NCBI RefSeq assembly: GCF_900186615.1
Contig: NZ_LT896588.1
Coordinates: forward strand, 1,352,219 to 1,416,218
Direction: 5' to 3'
DNA from: Parabacteroides bouchesdurhonensis
GTDB taxonomy: Bacteria; Bacteroidota; Bacteroidia; Bacteroidales; Tannerellaceae
DNA: 64,000 bases
Under the pieces are notes generated by a model. The model did no database searches. It was not told the DNA's origin and saw only the letters and a program-made list of their open reading frames with translations. Within the stretch, counting starts at the first letter, position 1. Each line of letters opens with the position of its first letter. This document shows, piece by piece, positions 8,720-17,839 of this stretch. The translations under genes and the position numbers were made by a program.

Positions 8720-10619
8720 CAGATATATAAAAAATAGTTTCAGGCTATTTGCCGGTTTGTTTCTGCTGGTAATAATTTATTCGTGTGCGAATATGGCTTC
8801 GCCCACAGGAGGTCCTTATGATGAAATGCCTCCTAAATTTGTGAGCAGTACGCCCGTTCCTAACCAGACAAATTTTAAAGGCAAAAAGGTTGAGATTCTT
8901 TTTGACGAATTGATCCAGATAGATAAACCTTCCGAAAATGTAATTATCACTCCTCCACAGATGGAATTGCCTATCGTCCGCGCTTCCGGGCGTAAAGCTG
9001 TGGTTGAGCTGTTGGACTCTTTGAAACCAAACACCACTTATACAATAGATTTTACCAATTCTATTGCAGACAATAATGAAAAGAATGTATTCGAGAATTT
9101 CTCGTTTGCTTTTTCTACGGGTGATATAATCGATACACTGGAGATAGCCGGAACTTTGTTGAATGCGGAGAATCTGGAACCAATGCCCGGTATTACAATA
9201 GGCCTTCATGAGAATCTTGAAGATACGGCTTTTGTAAAACTACCGTTTGTTCGTACATCGCGGACGAATGACAGAGGGCAGTTCACCATCCGTAATATTG
9301 CCCCCGGGAAATATCATGTTTTTGCACTTAATGATGTGAACCGTGATTACAAGTTTGATCAACCGGGAGAGGATATTGCTTTTCTCGACTCTGTTATCGT
9401 TCCTACATTCGAGTTGACGACCCGCCAGGATACCATCTGGAAAGACAGCTTGACTATTGATACCATCTTAACGGTAGGATATACTCACTTTCTGCCGGAT
9501 AATATAGAGCTGCGTCTTTTTAAAGAAAAGTTTGAACGCCAATATATGCTCAAACCCGAACGTACCCAACCGAATAAAGTAACATTGCGTTTTAATGCCG
9601 AACTGGATACCGTTCCAGAACTTATTCCTGTAAACTTTATTCCCGAAGCGGATAGCAGTTGGTATATTGTCCAGAAGACAGACGGAAACAGAAGTATTAA
9701 TTATTGGCTGACCGATTCGATGGTATGGAAGCAAGATACCTTGTTTGTGTCTGTGACATATCCTAAGAGCGATTCACTGAACATCTTGCAGGCGCAGACT
9801 GACACCGTCGAATTTCTGATGCGTCGCCGTCCGGAGAAAAAGAAGAAGAAGGGTGATGACGACGAACAAATACAATTCCTCGGTATGACGGTCAATCTCC
9901 AAGCTTCAATGAACCTTTACGATACGGTATCAGTAGTCTTTGATGAACCGGTGTTGGAACTGACGAAGGAGTCGTTCTATCTGGATCAGAAGGTGGATAC
10001 GCTTTGGCAGCCGGTAGATTTCGACTTTATCCCTGATACTACCAATTCTTTAGGTTTCTTTATTAAAAGGCCGTGGAAATATGGAGAGGAGTATCGTATG
10101 GAGGTGGATTCCGCTGCTATTTATAGTATTTATGGGAAGTGGAACGACTTTTTTACAAGCGAGTTTAAAATTAAGAAAGAAGATGAATACGGGCATCTTT
10201 ACATTACTATAATTGGTAACGATACGATTCCTGCCTATGTAGAATTGCTAAATGGAAATGACCAGCCTGTCCGTAAGGCAAAAGTAAAAGACGGCGGTGC
10301 TCTGTTTATGGATTTGAAGCCCGATAAATATTATGCGCGTTTGGTTCTGGATGCGAACGATAACGGTAAATGGGATACCGGGAAGTATGCCGATAAGCTT
10401 CAACCGGAGGAAGTCTTTTATTGTCCGAAGCAATTCAATATAATGCAAAACTGGCAGGTAGAGGAGACATGGGACATCAAAGCTGCGCCGTTTAATCGTC
10501 AGAAGCCATTGGATATAACGAAGAATAAGCCTAAAGAACTAACCAAGAAGAAGAGGGATTACAAAAATGAAGGAAAACAATCGTCATCAAGAAATTCAAT
10601 GGGAGGTATGCCGTTTTAA
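8712..10619 (+). CDS. Ig-like domain lipoprotein
   Basis: 635 residues. A hydrophobic N-terminus ends in a lipobox (LVIIYSC, Cys about residue 26), so it should be lipid-anchored in the envelope. The first 125 residues are a bacterial Ig-like (Big_5) domain with the NTTYTIDFTNSIADNNEKN segment. A carboxypeptidase-regulatory-like beta sandwich (RTNDRGQFTIRNIAPGKYHVFAL) follows, then further beta-rich repeats. Proteins of this build are common and uncharacterised in Bacteroidota. It sits between the DUF2851 and DUF3108 genes in an overlapping operon, which suggests an envelope role for the set. Confidence 0.8.
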   Translation: MSDRYIKNSFRLFAGLFLLVIIYSCANMASPTGGPYDEMPPKFVSSTPVPNQTNFKGKKVEILFDELIQIDKPSENVIITPPQMELPIVRASGRKAVVELLDSLKPNTTYTIDFTNSIADNNEKNVFENFSFAFSTGDIIDTLEIAGTLLNAENLEPMPGITIGLHENLEDTAFVKLPFVRTSRTNDRGQFTIRNIAPGKYHVFALNDVNRDYKFDQPGEDIAFLDSVIVPTFELTTRQDTIWKDSLTIDTILTVGYTHFLPDNIELRLFKEKFERQYMLKPERTQPNKVTLRFNAELDTVPELIPVNFIPEADSSWYIVQKTDGNRSINYWLTDSMVWKQDTLFVSVTYPKSDSLNILQAQTDTVEFLMRRRPEKKKKKGDDDEQIQFLGMTVNLQASMNLYDTVSVVFDEPVLELTKESFYLDQKVDTLWQPVDFDFIPDTTNSLGFFIKRPWKYGEEYRMEVDSAAIYSIYGKWNDFFTSEFKIKKEDEYGHLYITIIGNDTIPAYVELLNGNDQPVRKAKVKDGGALFMDLKPDKYYARLVLDANDNGKWDTGKYADKLQPEEVFYCPKQFNIMQNWQVEETWDIKAAPFNRQKPLDITKNKPKELTKKKRDYKNEGKQSSSRNSMGGMPF

Positions 10620-11439
10620 GGAGTATCTTTATATTTTGCTTCTTTGTATGCTTGCATCCACGGCGAGCATGCAAGCTCAGAGCCAGTCGATGAGTAAGGT
10701 TTTTTCTCATGGCGAACGGGTGGATTATGATCTCTTTTTTAAGTGGGGTATCCTGATGCCGAAGGCCGGACTGGCTACGCTTTCGGTAAAAGAATCCAAA
10801 TACGAAGACAACCCGGTCTGGCATTATCGTTTATTATTTCGAACGACTGGTATGATGGAGAAGATTTATAAGATGCGCGATACCTTAAACTGCTATTTCT
10901 CTCCCGATGCCAAACTGTTGTTCAGTTCCAAACGAACGAATGAAGGAGACTACTATCTGGTAGACAATCTGAAATTCGTTTATGAAGAAGAGAGTACCTC
11001 TGCCCACTCGCACCGCTATAATCTGAGATCGACGAAAATAGACACAATATTGACTGCCAATGGCTATATGTTCGATATGCTGGGTGCAACTATGTATCTT
11101 CGTGCGCTGGATTGGGAGGAGATGTTTTATGGAGATAGCTTTCCCTTTTTTGTTGCCATTGGGCGGGATGTTATTAATGTAAGCTACAGGTACACTGGCC
11201 AGCAAATTGTGGAGCGTGGAGATGCGAAGTATCGTACCCGCCATTTCTATATCGACATCGTGGATGAAGCCTTTACCCAAAACAAGGCTGCTGCTGAGGT
11301 TTGGATCGGCGACGACCGTAACCATATTCCCATTAAAATACGGGCTAAACTAAAGATCGGGGCGGCGGAAGTTTATTACAATGCCTCTTACAACCTGCGT
11401 TATCCATTGGATTGCCGCGTCGTTCTCCCACGACATTAA
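10567..11439 (+). CDS. DUF3108 domain-containing exported protein
   Basis: 290 residues. After about 20 polar residues comes a signal-peptide-like stretch (YLYILLLCMLASTASMQAQS). Then comes the DUF3108 beta-rich domain (GERVDYDLFFKWGILMPKAGLATLSV, PIKIRAKLKIGAAEVYYN). It is probably periplasmic or on the inner face of the outer membrane; its function is unknown. The start at 10567 overlaps the lipoprotein gene by 53 bp; no later start leaves a normal signal peptide. It is the last gene of the three-gene operon. Confidence 0.8.
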   Translation: MKENNRHQEIQWEVCRFKEYLYILLLCMLASTASMQAQSQSMSKVFSHGERVDYDLFFKWGILMPKAGLATLSVKESKYEDNPVWHYRLLFRTTGMMEKIYKMRDTLNCYFSPDAKLLFSSKRTNEGDYYLVDNLKFVYEEESTSAHSHRYNLRSTKIDTILTANGYMFDMLGATMYLRALDWEEMFYGDSFPFFVAIGRDVINVSYRYTGQQIVERGDAKYRTRHFYIDIVDEAFTQNKAAAEVWIGDDRNHIPIKIRAKLKIGAAEVYYNASYNLRYPLDCRVVLPRH

Positions 11440-11530
11440 TAAAGCGTGTTCAGCATATTAAAGGAAGTACTCTTAGTCGTTCTTCGGCCGTAGGATGATC
11501 GTTCACCGACTAGCAGTGGAACATAAAGAA

Positions 11531-12334
11531 TCAATTTAAGAGTCTGCTCTTCTCTTTCAGAAACGGTATAATAAACTTGTGTATAACCTCCGGTTGGTTC
11601 AGATTATGACCGGTGTTAGGTAAGATAATCAATCTGGAGTTGGGAATCGTACGGTATGCATTCTTGAAACACTCCGTAGAGAAGAAAAAATCCTTGTCGC
11701 CACCAATAATGAGAGTGGGAGCTTTGATCTCCGCAGCCTTTTCCTGAGAAATATATATCTTGGTTTGCCATAACGGGCGCATGCAGGTTATCAGCGAGTC
11801 CATCCTCGCGATGTCGGAAAGAGAGGCGTCTTTGCCCAGCCGTTGTTTGCCTGTCACCGTTTTTATCCAGTTTACGCCTTCCGGCTTATAGTCGGAGTAA
11901 CGGAAACAGCCTGCCAGCGAAATAATGCGGTCTATGCGTTGCGGATAAAGGGCAGCCAGGCAGTAGGCCGTAACTCCCCCGTCGCTGAAGCCTATAATGG
12001 AAGCCTTATTCTCTTTTTCGTTGTCAAGTATGGCAATTATATCTTGGGCAAACAGATCGAATGAGTAAGGACGGTTTCCTAGTGTAGAGCGGTTGTGTCC
12101 GCGCAAAGAAACGGCTATCACTTTATATGCACTTTTCAGGCTGTCGGCCAACGAAGCATATCCGTTCACATTACCCAGTCCTCCGTGAAGGATCACAACC
12201 GGTTTTCCTTCTCCCAATACTTCATAGTAAATGCTTGCATCGCCACAGTCTACATATTTTGTTTGTTTTTGTGCTGCAAGCGGTAGCAATATTCCAAGCA
12301 GGAAGATGAGGCATGTGATTTTTGTGGTTTTCAT
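11531..12334 (-). CDS. Exported alpha/beta hydrolase
   Basis: 267 residues with a signal peptide of about 21 residues ending near PLAAQK. The alpha/beta hydrolase fold shows the oxyanion HGGLG segment, the nucleophile elbow IGFSDGG (GxSxG), an Asp in GGDKDFFF and the catalytic His in NTGHNLNQP. The substrate is unknown; esterase or lactonase activity fits. It runs 9 bp after the thioesterase gene and probably shares its transcript. Confidence 0.85.
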   Translation of the reverse strand: MKTTKITCLIFLLGILLPLAAQKQTKYVDCGDASIYYEVLGEGKPVVILHGGLGNVNGYASLADSLKSAYKVIAVSLRGHNRSTLGNRPYSFDLFAQDIIAILDNEKENKASIIGFSDGGVTAYCLAALYPQRIDRIISLAGCFRYSDYKPEGVNWIKTVTGKQRLGKDASLSDIARMDSLITCMRPLWQTKIYISQEKAAEIKAPTLIIGGDKDFFFSTECFKNAYRTIPNSRLIILPNTGHNLNQPEVIHKFIIPFLKEKSRLLN

Positions 12335-12343
12335 CTTTGTGGA

Positions 12344-12751
12344 TTATTCGATGGGGACAAACGGCAGTTCGGTGTCTTTGCGATAGCCTGTTCCGTTGAA
12401 GGTGGCTATCAGTTCACCGGCCTCGTTGGTGATACGGGCTTCACAATTGGCAAGCCGTTTATGGCTGAATACCTCCCGGGCTTCGGCATACAGATAGCCC
12501 CGGCTCTCGGCTTTGAAGAAATTGATGCTGGAGGTGATAGAGAGTGTGAGCCGCGCATGGCTGTTGGTTGCAGCTGCAAAGGCAAGATCGGCAAGGGTGA
12601 AGATGGCACCGCCCTGACAGACGCCGCCGCCGTTTAGATGCTCCGGGCGGATTTCCATACGGGCTTTTGCATATCCGTTGCCGGTTTCTATTAACTCCAC
12701 TCCAGCCATACGGGCGAATTTATCGCCTTGAAGAAATTCGTTTATTGTCAT
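12344..12751 (-). CDS. PaaI-family thioesterase
   Basis: 135 residues with a hotdog fold of the PaaI type. The HLNGGGVCQGGAIFTLADLAF segment holds the helix and conserved HxNxxG motif that binds the acyl-CoA thioester. It should hydrolyse an acyl-CoA in the cytoplasm; the acyl group is not evident. It lies 21 bp after cysS and before the hydrolase gene on the same strand. Confidence 0.88.
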   Translation of the reverse strand: MTINEFLQGDKFARMAGVELIETGNGYAKARMEIRPEHLNGGGVCQGGAIFTLADLAFAAATNSHARLTLSITSSINFFKAESRGYLYAEAREVFSHKRLANCEARITNEAGELIATFNGTGYRKDTELPFVPIE

Positions 12752-12772
12752 TGTGATAGAATTTGTGGTTCA

Positions 12773-14251
12773 TTATCTGCCGAGTTTCCACTCGGCACCA
12801 TCCTTTGTATCCTTTATCTCAAAGCCAAGAGCGGTCAATTCGTTGCGAATCTTGTCGGACGTAGCCCAATCTTTGTTTACTTTGGCCTGCTGACGGATGG
12901 AGAGAAGCAAATCTATTGCCTTTCCAAAGGCTTCGTAGCTGTCGCCTGCGGCGGAAGCGGCCTCATCTTTTATCCCAAGGATGTCAAAGAGGAAGAGCTG
13001 GAAGACATACTGAAGCTCTTTCAGGTCATCAGCCGAGATAGTTGCCTTGCCGTCTTTCACGGAGTTAATGGCGCGGGCAGCATCAAACAGATGTGAGATA
13101 ACGATAGGAGAGTTCAGATCATCATTCAATGCCTCCAGGCATTTGGTACGCAGGCTGTTTACGTCTACGGTCGATGTAGCCGAAGGCGTGAGTTTTTGCA
13201 GATGATGCCATGCGTCCATCAAGCGTTCCAGCCCCTTTTCGGCTGCCTGCAAGGCTTCGTTGCTAAAGTCTACCGTACTGCGGTAGTGGGCTTGGAGGAT
13301 GAAGAAGCGGATTGTCATTGCGGAGTACGCCTGTTGCAGCATCTTGTGCTTTCCGGTGAAGAACTCTTCCAGCGTGATGAAGTTGCCCAGCGATTTACCC
13401 ATCTTCTGCCCGTTGATGGTGATCATGTTGTTGTGCATCCAGTAATGCACCATGTCGTCGCCCTGTGATGCTACAGCTTGTGCTATTTCGCATTCGTGGT
13501 GGGGAAAGATCAGGTCCATGCCGCCGCCATGTATGTCGAAGTGTTCACCCAGGTATTTCTTTCCCATGGCGGTGCATTCGCAGTGCCATCCCGGGAAACC
13601 GTTGCTCCACGGCGATGGCCAGCGCATGATATGTTCAGGCTGTGCACATTTCCAGAGGGCGAAGTCTACGGCGTTGTGCTTTTCGTCCTGGCCGTCCAAA
13701 GCACGCGTTGTGTTCAGCATGTCTTCAATATTGCGGCCGGACAATACGCCGTAGTTATGGTCTTTGTTGTATTTCTCTACATCGAAGTAAACAGAGCCTT
13801 TGCTCTCGTAGGCATATCCGTTATCCAGAATCTTCTTTACCAGTTCGATCTGTTCGATTATATGCCCTGAGGCATGCGGCTCGATACTGGGCGGAAGCAC
13901 ATTCAGCGCTTCCATGGCATGATGGTAACGGTTAAGGTAGTATTGCACTACCTCCATAGGTTCCAGTTGTTCCAGGCGTGCCTTCTTGGCAATCTTGTCT
14001 TCTCCGTCGTCGGCATCGTGTTCCAGATGGCCTACGTCTGTTATATTGCGCACATAACGGACTTTATATCCCAGATGGGTGAGGTAGCGGAAGAGCAGGT
14101 CGAATGTGATGGCCGGGCGGGCGTGTCCCAGATGGGCGTCGCCATATACGGTAGGTCCGCATACATACATGCCGACGTGCGGTTCATGCAGGGGTACGAA
14201 CTGTTCTTTCTTTCTCGTAAGCGTGTTGTAAATGTGCAATGGATGTTCCAT
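12773..14251 (-). CDS. cysS: Cysteinyl-tRNA synthetase
   Basis: 492 residues, normal length. Class I signatures are present: the HIGH-equivalent GDAHLGHAR near residue 38 and KMGKSLGN (KMSKS loop). Zinc-binding positions are Cys in [11 protein letters not shown], Cys in [10 protein letters not shown], and the His in FPHHECE. It charges tRNA-Cys with cysteine. Only one copy appears in the window. No T-box or other leader element was seen upstream. Confidence 0.96.
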   Translation of the reverse strand: MEHPLHIYNTLTRKKEQFVPLHEPHVGMYVCGPTVYGDAHLGHARPAITFDLLFRYLTHLGYKVRYVRNITDVGHLEHDADDGEDKIAKKARLEQLEPMEVVQYYLNRYHHAMEALNVLPPSIEPHASGHIIEQIELVKKILDNGYAYESKGSVYFDVEKYNKDHNYGVLSGRNIEDMLNTTRALDGQDEKHNAVDFALWKCAQPEHIMRWPSPWSNGFPGWHCECTAMGKKYLGEHFDIHGGGMDLIFPHHECEIAQAVASQGDDMVHYWMHNNMITINGQKMGKSLGNFITLEEFFTGKHKMLQQAYSAMTIRFFILQAHYRSTVDFSNEALQAAEKGLERLMDAWHHLQKLTPSATSTVDVNSLRTKCLEALNDDLNSPIVISHLFDAARAINSVKDGKATISADDLKELQYVFQLFLFDILGIKDEAASAAGDSYEAFGKAIDLLLSIRQQAKVNKDWATSDKIRNELTALGFEIKDTKDGAEWKLGR

Positions 14252-14321
14252 AGGTCTATACGTTATTTAGGAAACGCAAATATAGGAATATCTCAGCGTA
14301 TAGCAAAGGTATTTTATTTAT

Positions 14322-15884
14322 TTAGCTTGTAACGGGCGCCGGATCGCAGGGTATGGTAAAGTGGAATGTAGAGCCTTTGCCCAATTCGGATTCTACGCAC
14401 ATTTCGCCTCCCAGCTTGTGTACAATCATCTGGCAGATGGACAGCCCAAGCCCTGTTCCGGGTACAAAGCTGTCTATCTTGGTGAAACGTTCAAATATCT
14501 TTTCCAGGTTTTCTTCTCCTATTCCTGTGCCGGTATCGCTCACATAGAACGATATGTCGTTGGAACATATCTTGTATCCCATCGTGATGCTGCCTTCCGG
14601 CGTGAATTTGCCGGCGTTGCTTAGCAGGTTTGATATTACCTGCGTCAGGCGGTTCTTCTCGGAATAGATGGTACAATGCTTATAGGGCGAATTGCATATC
14701 AACGTTACTCCCTCCCGTAGCTGGGGGGAATACACATGCAGCAGGTCTTCCATCATTTCAACGACGTCGAACGAGGAGTAGACAAACTGCATCTTGTCCG
14801 CTTCTATTCTCGAAAGGTCCAAAATGTCGTTGATGATTTGCAGCAACAGGTTGTTGTTGTTTTCGATAATGCGCACATATTCGGCGGCTTCATCCTTGTC
14901 GTCGGTTTGCGCCAGCAGTTGGGAGAAGCCTACGATGGCATTCAGCGGTGTGCGGATCTCGTGGCTCATGTTTGCCAGGAAGGTGGTTTTCATCCGGTTC
15001 GATTCTTCCGCCTTCTCTATGTGGGTAATGTCCAGAAGGAGGCCGGTGATGACTGAAATCTTGCCTTGTTCGTCATATCTCAACGGTACGGCGAAAATGT
15101 TTACCCAACGGTATTCCTTTTCTCCTTCCATCATGATACGGATATGGATGTTGGTTGTTTCTTTCTTGCCGAGCATGCGCTCTTCCTGCCCTTTGACGTA
15201 GGTTATGCGGTCTTCGGGATGTACGGTGAAACGGAGCGGCTCACGAATGAAGTTTCCGGGAGAATCGGGGTCGGAAAACAGGCGTGTGTATTCTTTGGTC
15301 CGGACGCTGTAATCCCACTGTATGATATTGGCGGAGCGTATGGCAAGTTCGGTACGCCGGATGTAGCGTTGTATCCGTTCTTCTTGCTGCTTCCTTTCGG
15401 TGATGTCTTTTTGCGTACCGATCAGGCGGACTACCTTTCCGCTGTTGTCTTGTACGCCTAATGTGTAGATTTCATACCAATGTATGCTTCCGTCCGGTCT
15501 TACTAGCCGGAAAGATTGTACGTCCTTTTTATGGATGCCTGAGGCCAGGTCATTGATCATTTTGTAAAGACGCTCTTTGTCTTCGGCCACGAGCAGGTTT
15601 ATTACGTCTATAAGTTTCATGCCCGGTTGGGGTACGGTATTCTCGTCGGTAAGATCGAACCCGTCTTTATCCGGAAGGTACGACCATACGGAGAAGTCGC
15701 CGGCACGGAGGGCAAGGCTTAGTTTTTCTTCCAGGTCGGCTGTTTCGCACTTTGGCGTTTGTTCTTTGGGTTGGGAGCGTCTGAAAAGAAAGTGATATAT
15801 TAAAACAACGGATAATGCGGCACATGCCGGCACCAATACGTAGAGTATAAAATAAACACATAGCGAAAAAGTAAATTTGGGCAA
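14322..15884 (-). CDS. PAS-domain sensor histidine kinase (5' end unusual)
   Basis: About 520 residues: one membrane segment in the first 35, two PAS domains (about 60-165 and 170-290, each with a PAC-like end such as VVRLIGTQKDITERK), then HisKA with FLANMSHEIRTPLNAIVGFSQ. The ATPase domain has N-box SNLLSNAGKFT, G1 SDTGTGIG and G2 GTGLGLSI. It should autophosphorylate on His; no response regulator is adjacent. No in-frame ATG precedes the PAS region; only TTG at 15884 or a nearby GTG is available, and an in-frame stop lies about 33 bp further up. The gene abuts the mobile element, so the 5' end may have been replaced by insertion. Confidence 0.8.
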   Translation of the reverse strand: MPKFTFSLCVYFILYVLVPACAALSVVLIYHFLFRRSQPKEQTPKCETADLEEKLSLALRAGDFSVWSYLPDKDGFDLTDENTVPQPGMKLIDVINLLVAEDKERLYKMINDLASGIHKKDVQSFRLVRPDGSIHWYEIYTLGVQDNSGKVVRLIGTQKDITERKQQEERIQRYIRRTELAIRSANIIQWDYSVRTKEYTRLFSDPDSPGNFIREPLRFTVHPEDRITYVKGQEERMLGKKETTNIHIRIMMEGEKEYRWVNIFAVPLRYDEQGKISVITGLLLDITHIEKAEESNRMKTTFLANMSHEIRTPLNAIVGFSQLLAQTDDKDEAAEYVRIIENNNNLLLQIINDILDLSRIEADKMQFVYSSFDVVEMMEDLLHVYSPQLREGVTLICNSPYKHCTIYSEKNRLTQVISNLLSNAGKFTPEGSITMGYKICSNDISFYVSDTGTGIGEENLEKIFERFTKIDSFVPGTGLGLSICQMIVHKLGGEMCVESELGKGSTFHFTIPCDPAPVTS

Positions 15885-15924
15885 AGCGTAGCGAATTAGC
15901 TGATAGAGCGTTCGTTACGCTTTG
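15882..15924. repeat. Inverted repeat at the kinase 5' end / element left end
   Basis: Arms 15882-15895 (CAAAGCGTAGCGAA) and 15911-15924 match as an inverted repeat with one mismatch and a 15-bp spacer. T-rich sequence follows on the plus strand. It may be a terminator-like structure or part of the recombination region of the element; its function is not shown by sequence. Confidence 0.55.
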
Positions 15925-15951
15925 TTTTTCTATGGGACAGAGCCAACGAAA

Positions 15952-16018
15952 TACCACCTCGAAGCCAAACGGTGCAGAAGTTCAGTTACCACCTCGTTAC
16001 TCCCGTAACGGGTGCAGA
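15952..16018. repeat. Two direct repeats before the integrase gene
   Basis: Copies start at 15952 and 15987. Each begins TACCACCTCG, has a variable middle, and ends with an ACGG(G)TGCAGA block. The second copy also contains the dyad GTTACTCCCGTAAC. Paired repeats directly upstream of a tyrosine integrase gene fit arm-type integrase or excisionase sites; this is inference. Confidence 0.5.
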
Positions 16019-16088
16019 TTTCTTGCTAAAATGTTCTGTTTCTGTGTTTTGCGTAGATTTGCATAGCTGTCGGTAACTCACTAATAAC

Positions 16089-16112
16089 TAATTTTGTAAC
16101 CAAAAAAAGGAG
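16089..16112 (+). promoter_or_regulatory. Integrase promoter -7 box and strong ribosome site
   Basis: TAATTTTG at 16089-16096 fits the Bacteroidota -7 consensus TAnnTTTG. AAGGAG at 16107-16112, 6 bp before the ATG, is a clear Shine-Dalgarno sequence, which is uncommon in this phylum and sets the start at 16119. Confidence 0.65.
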
Positions 16113-16118
16113 TGAGTT

Positions 16119-17351
16119 ATGCGTAGTACATTCAAGGTATTATTTTACGTGAAGAAAGGCAGCGAGAAGCCCAACGGCAACCTGCCTCTGATGTGCCGTA
16201 TCACGGTGGACGGCGAGATTAAACAGTTCAGTTGCAAGATGGACGTTCCCCCACGGTTGTGGGACGTGAAGAACAACCGTGCTTCGGGCAAGAGCGTCGA
16301 AGCACAGAAAATCAACCTTGCGGTAGATAAAATCCGTGTGGAGGTAAACCGCCGCTATCAAGAACTGATGCAGGCGGACGGTTATGTAACCGCCGCCAAA
16401 CTCAAAGACGCCTATCTCGGTATCGGCGTCAAGCAGGAAACTTTGCTGAAGCTGTTCGAGCAGCACAACGCCGAGTTTGAGAAGAAAGTCGGGCACAGCA
16501 GGGCGCAGGGTACATTTACCCGTTATCGGACGGTCTGCAACCATATCCGGGAGTTTTTGCCCCACACCTACAAGCGTGAGGATATTCCGTTAAAGGAACT
16601 AAACCTCACGTTCATAAACGATTTCGAGTATTTTTTGCGCACGGAGAAGAAATGCCGCACCAATACCGTGTGGGGCTATATGATTGTGTTGAAACACATC
16701 GTTTCGATAGCGAGGAACGACGGACGTTTGCCCTTTAATCCCTTTGCCGGATATATCAATTCTCCCGAAAGCGTGGACAGGGGCTACCTCACCCAAACGG
16801 AGATACAGACGCTCATGAACGCACCGATGAAGAACGCCACCCATGAACTTGTACGGGACTTGTTCGTCTTTTCTGTTTTCACGGGTTTGGCGTATTCCGA
16901 CGTGAAGAACCTCACCGCCGACCGCCTGCAAACATTCTTCGACGGCAACCTGTGGATAATCACCCGAAGAAAGAAGACCAACACCGAATCGAACATCCGT
17001 CTTTTGGACGTTCCCAAGCGTATCATAGAGAAATACAAGGGACTGGCTCGGGACGGTCATGTTTTCCCCGTTCCGAGCAACGGCAGTTGTAACAAGATAC
17101 TCAAAGATATAGGCAGACAATGCGGTTTCAAGGTGCGTTTGACCTACCATGTGGCACGCCACACGAACGCCACGACCGTGCTTTTGTCGCACGGCGTACC
17201 CATCGAAACCGTAAGCCGCCTTTTGGGACACACGAACATAAAGACCACCCAAATTTACGCCAAAATCACCGCCCAAAAGATAAGTCAAGACATGGAAACC
17301 TTGTCGCACAAGTTGGAGGACATGGAGAAGAATATCTGCCGAGCCATCTAA
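16119..17351 (+). CDS. Tyrosine recombinase (integrase)
   Basis: 410 residues. The N-terminal arm-binding part is followed by a SAM-like core-binding domain (about 100-205). The catalytic domain has a Lys in the beta-hairpin (RRKKTNTESNIRLL), HxxR as HVARH, a second His in LLGHTNIKTTQ and the nucleophile Tyr in IYAKI. The first catalytic Arg position reads TGLAYSDV, so Ala replaces Arg; Bacteroidota integrases such as IntDOT are known to lack this residue too. It should integrate and excise the element. It is followed after 17 bp by the small HTH-like gene. Confidence 0.93.
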   Translation: MRSTFKVLFYVKKGSEKPNGNLPLMCRITVDGEIKQFSCKMDVPPRLWDVKNNRASGKSVEAQKINLAVDKIRVEVNRRYQELMQADGYVTAAKLKDAYLGIGVKQETLLKLFEQHNAEFEKKVGHSRAQGTFTRYRTVCNHIREFLPHTYKREDIPLKELNLTFINDFEYFLRTEKKCRTNTVWGYMIVLKHIVSIARNDGRLPFNPFAGYINSPESVDRGYLTQTEIQTLMNAPMKNATHELVRDLFVFSVFTGLAYSDVKNLTADRLQTFFDGNLWIITRRKKTNTESNIRLLDVPKRIIEKYKGLARDGHVFPVPSNGSCNKILKDIGRQCGFKVRLTYHVARHTNATTVLLSHGVPIETVSRLLGHTNIKTTQIYAKITAQKISQDMETLSHKLEDMEKNICRAI

Positions 17352-17368
17352 TTAAAAACAGAATACCG

Positions 17369-17761
17369 ATGAAAGAAGAAAGGAACATTATCACGATGGA
17401 CGGGCAGGGCAATATCTCCCTGCCGAGCGATATAGGTGCAACCGCCATGACCGAGCGGGAAATCTGCGAACTGTTCGGGGTTATCGCCCCGACGGTTCGG
17501 GCAGGGATAAAGGCTCTCTGCAAAAGCGGAGTTTTGAGTATATATGACATAAAGCGCATTATCCGCATATCGGACAGATACAGCGCGGAGGTTTACAACC
17601 TCGAAACGATAGCCGCCCTCGCTTTCCGTATCGAGTCGTTCGGGGCGGCGAAAGTCCGCAGGGCATTATTAGAGAGGATTATACACGGTCGAAAAGAGAA
17701 AACGACGGTATTCGTGTCGGTTGTTTCGGACGGCAAGCCCAACAGCCGTTGGAAAGCATGA
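17369..17761 (+). CDS. Small HTH-like protein of the mobile element, function unknown
   Basis: 130 residues from the ATG at 17369. The segment MTEREICELFGVIAPTVRAG looks like a helix-turn-helix, and the rest is helical and basic toward the C-terminus (ERIIHGRKEKTT). I do not recognise a named family. It lies between integrase and oriT region in the same orientation, a place where Bacteroides mobilizable elements often carry excision or regulatory proteins. A role in excision control is inference only. Confidence 0.65.
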   Translation: MKEERNIITMDGQGNISLPSDIGATAMTEREICELFGVIAPTVRAGIKALCKSGVLSIYDIKRIIRISDRYSAEVYNLETIAALAFRIESFGAAKVRRALLERIIHGRKEKTTVFVSVVSDGKPNSRWKA

Positions 17762-17767
17762 TGATAT

Positions 17768-17839
17768 ACCAACATATCAACATACCAACATGCAAACGTA
17801 CCAGCATACCAGCATGCAAACATGCAAACCTATCACTAT
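17768..17839. repeat. Tandem 8-bp repeats (nine units)
   Basis: Nine consecutive 8-bp units with consensus ACCAACAT (variants ATCAACAT, GCAAACAT, ACCAGCAT, GCAAACCT) begin 7 bp after the stop codon of the small HTH-like gene. The copies differ from each other, so this is an aged or selected array. It sits at the edge of the hairpin-rich oriT candidate. Confidence 0.85.

Noticed and set aside
13196-15461. Several plus-strand open frames inside cysS and the histidine kinase
   Set aside because: They are antisense shadows. The minus-strand frames have complete aminoacyl-tRNA synthetase and kinase motifs.
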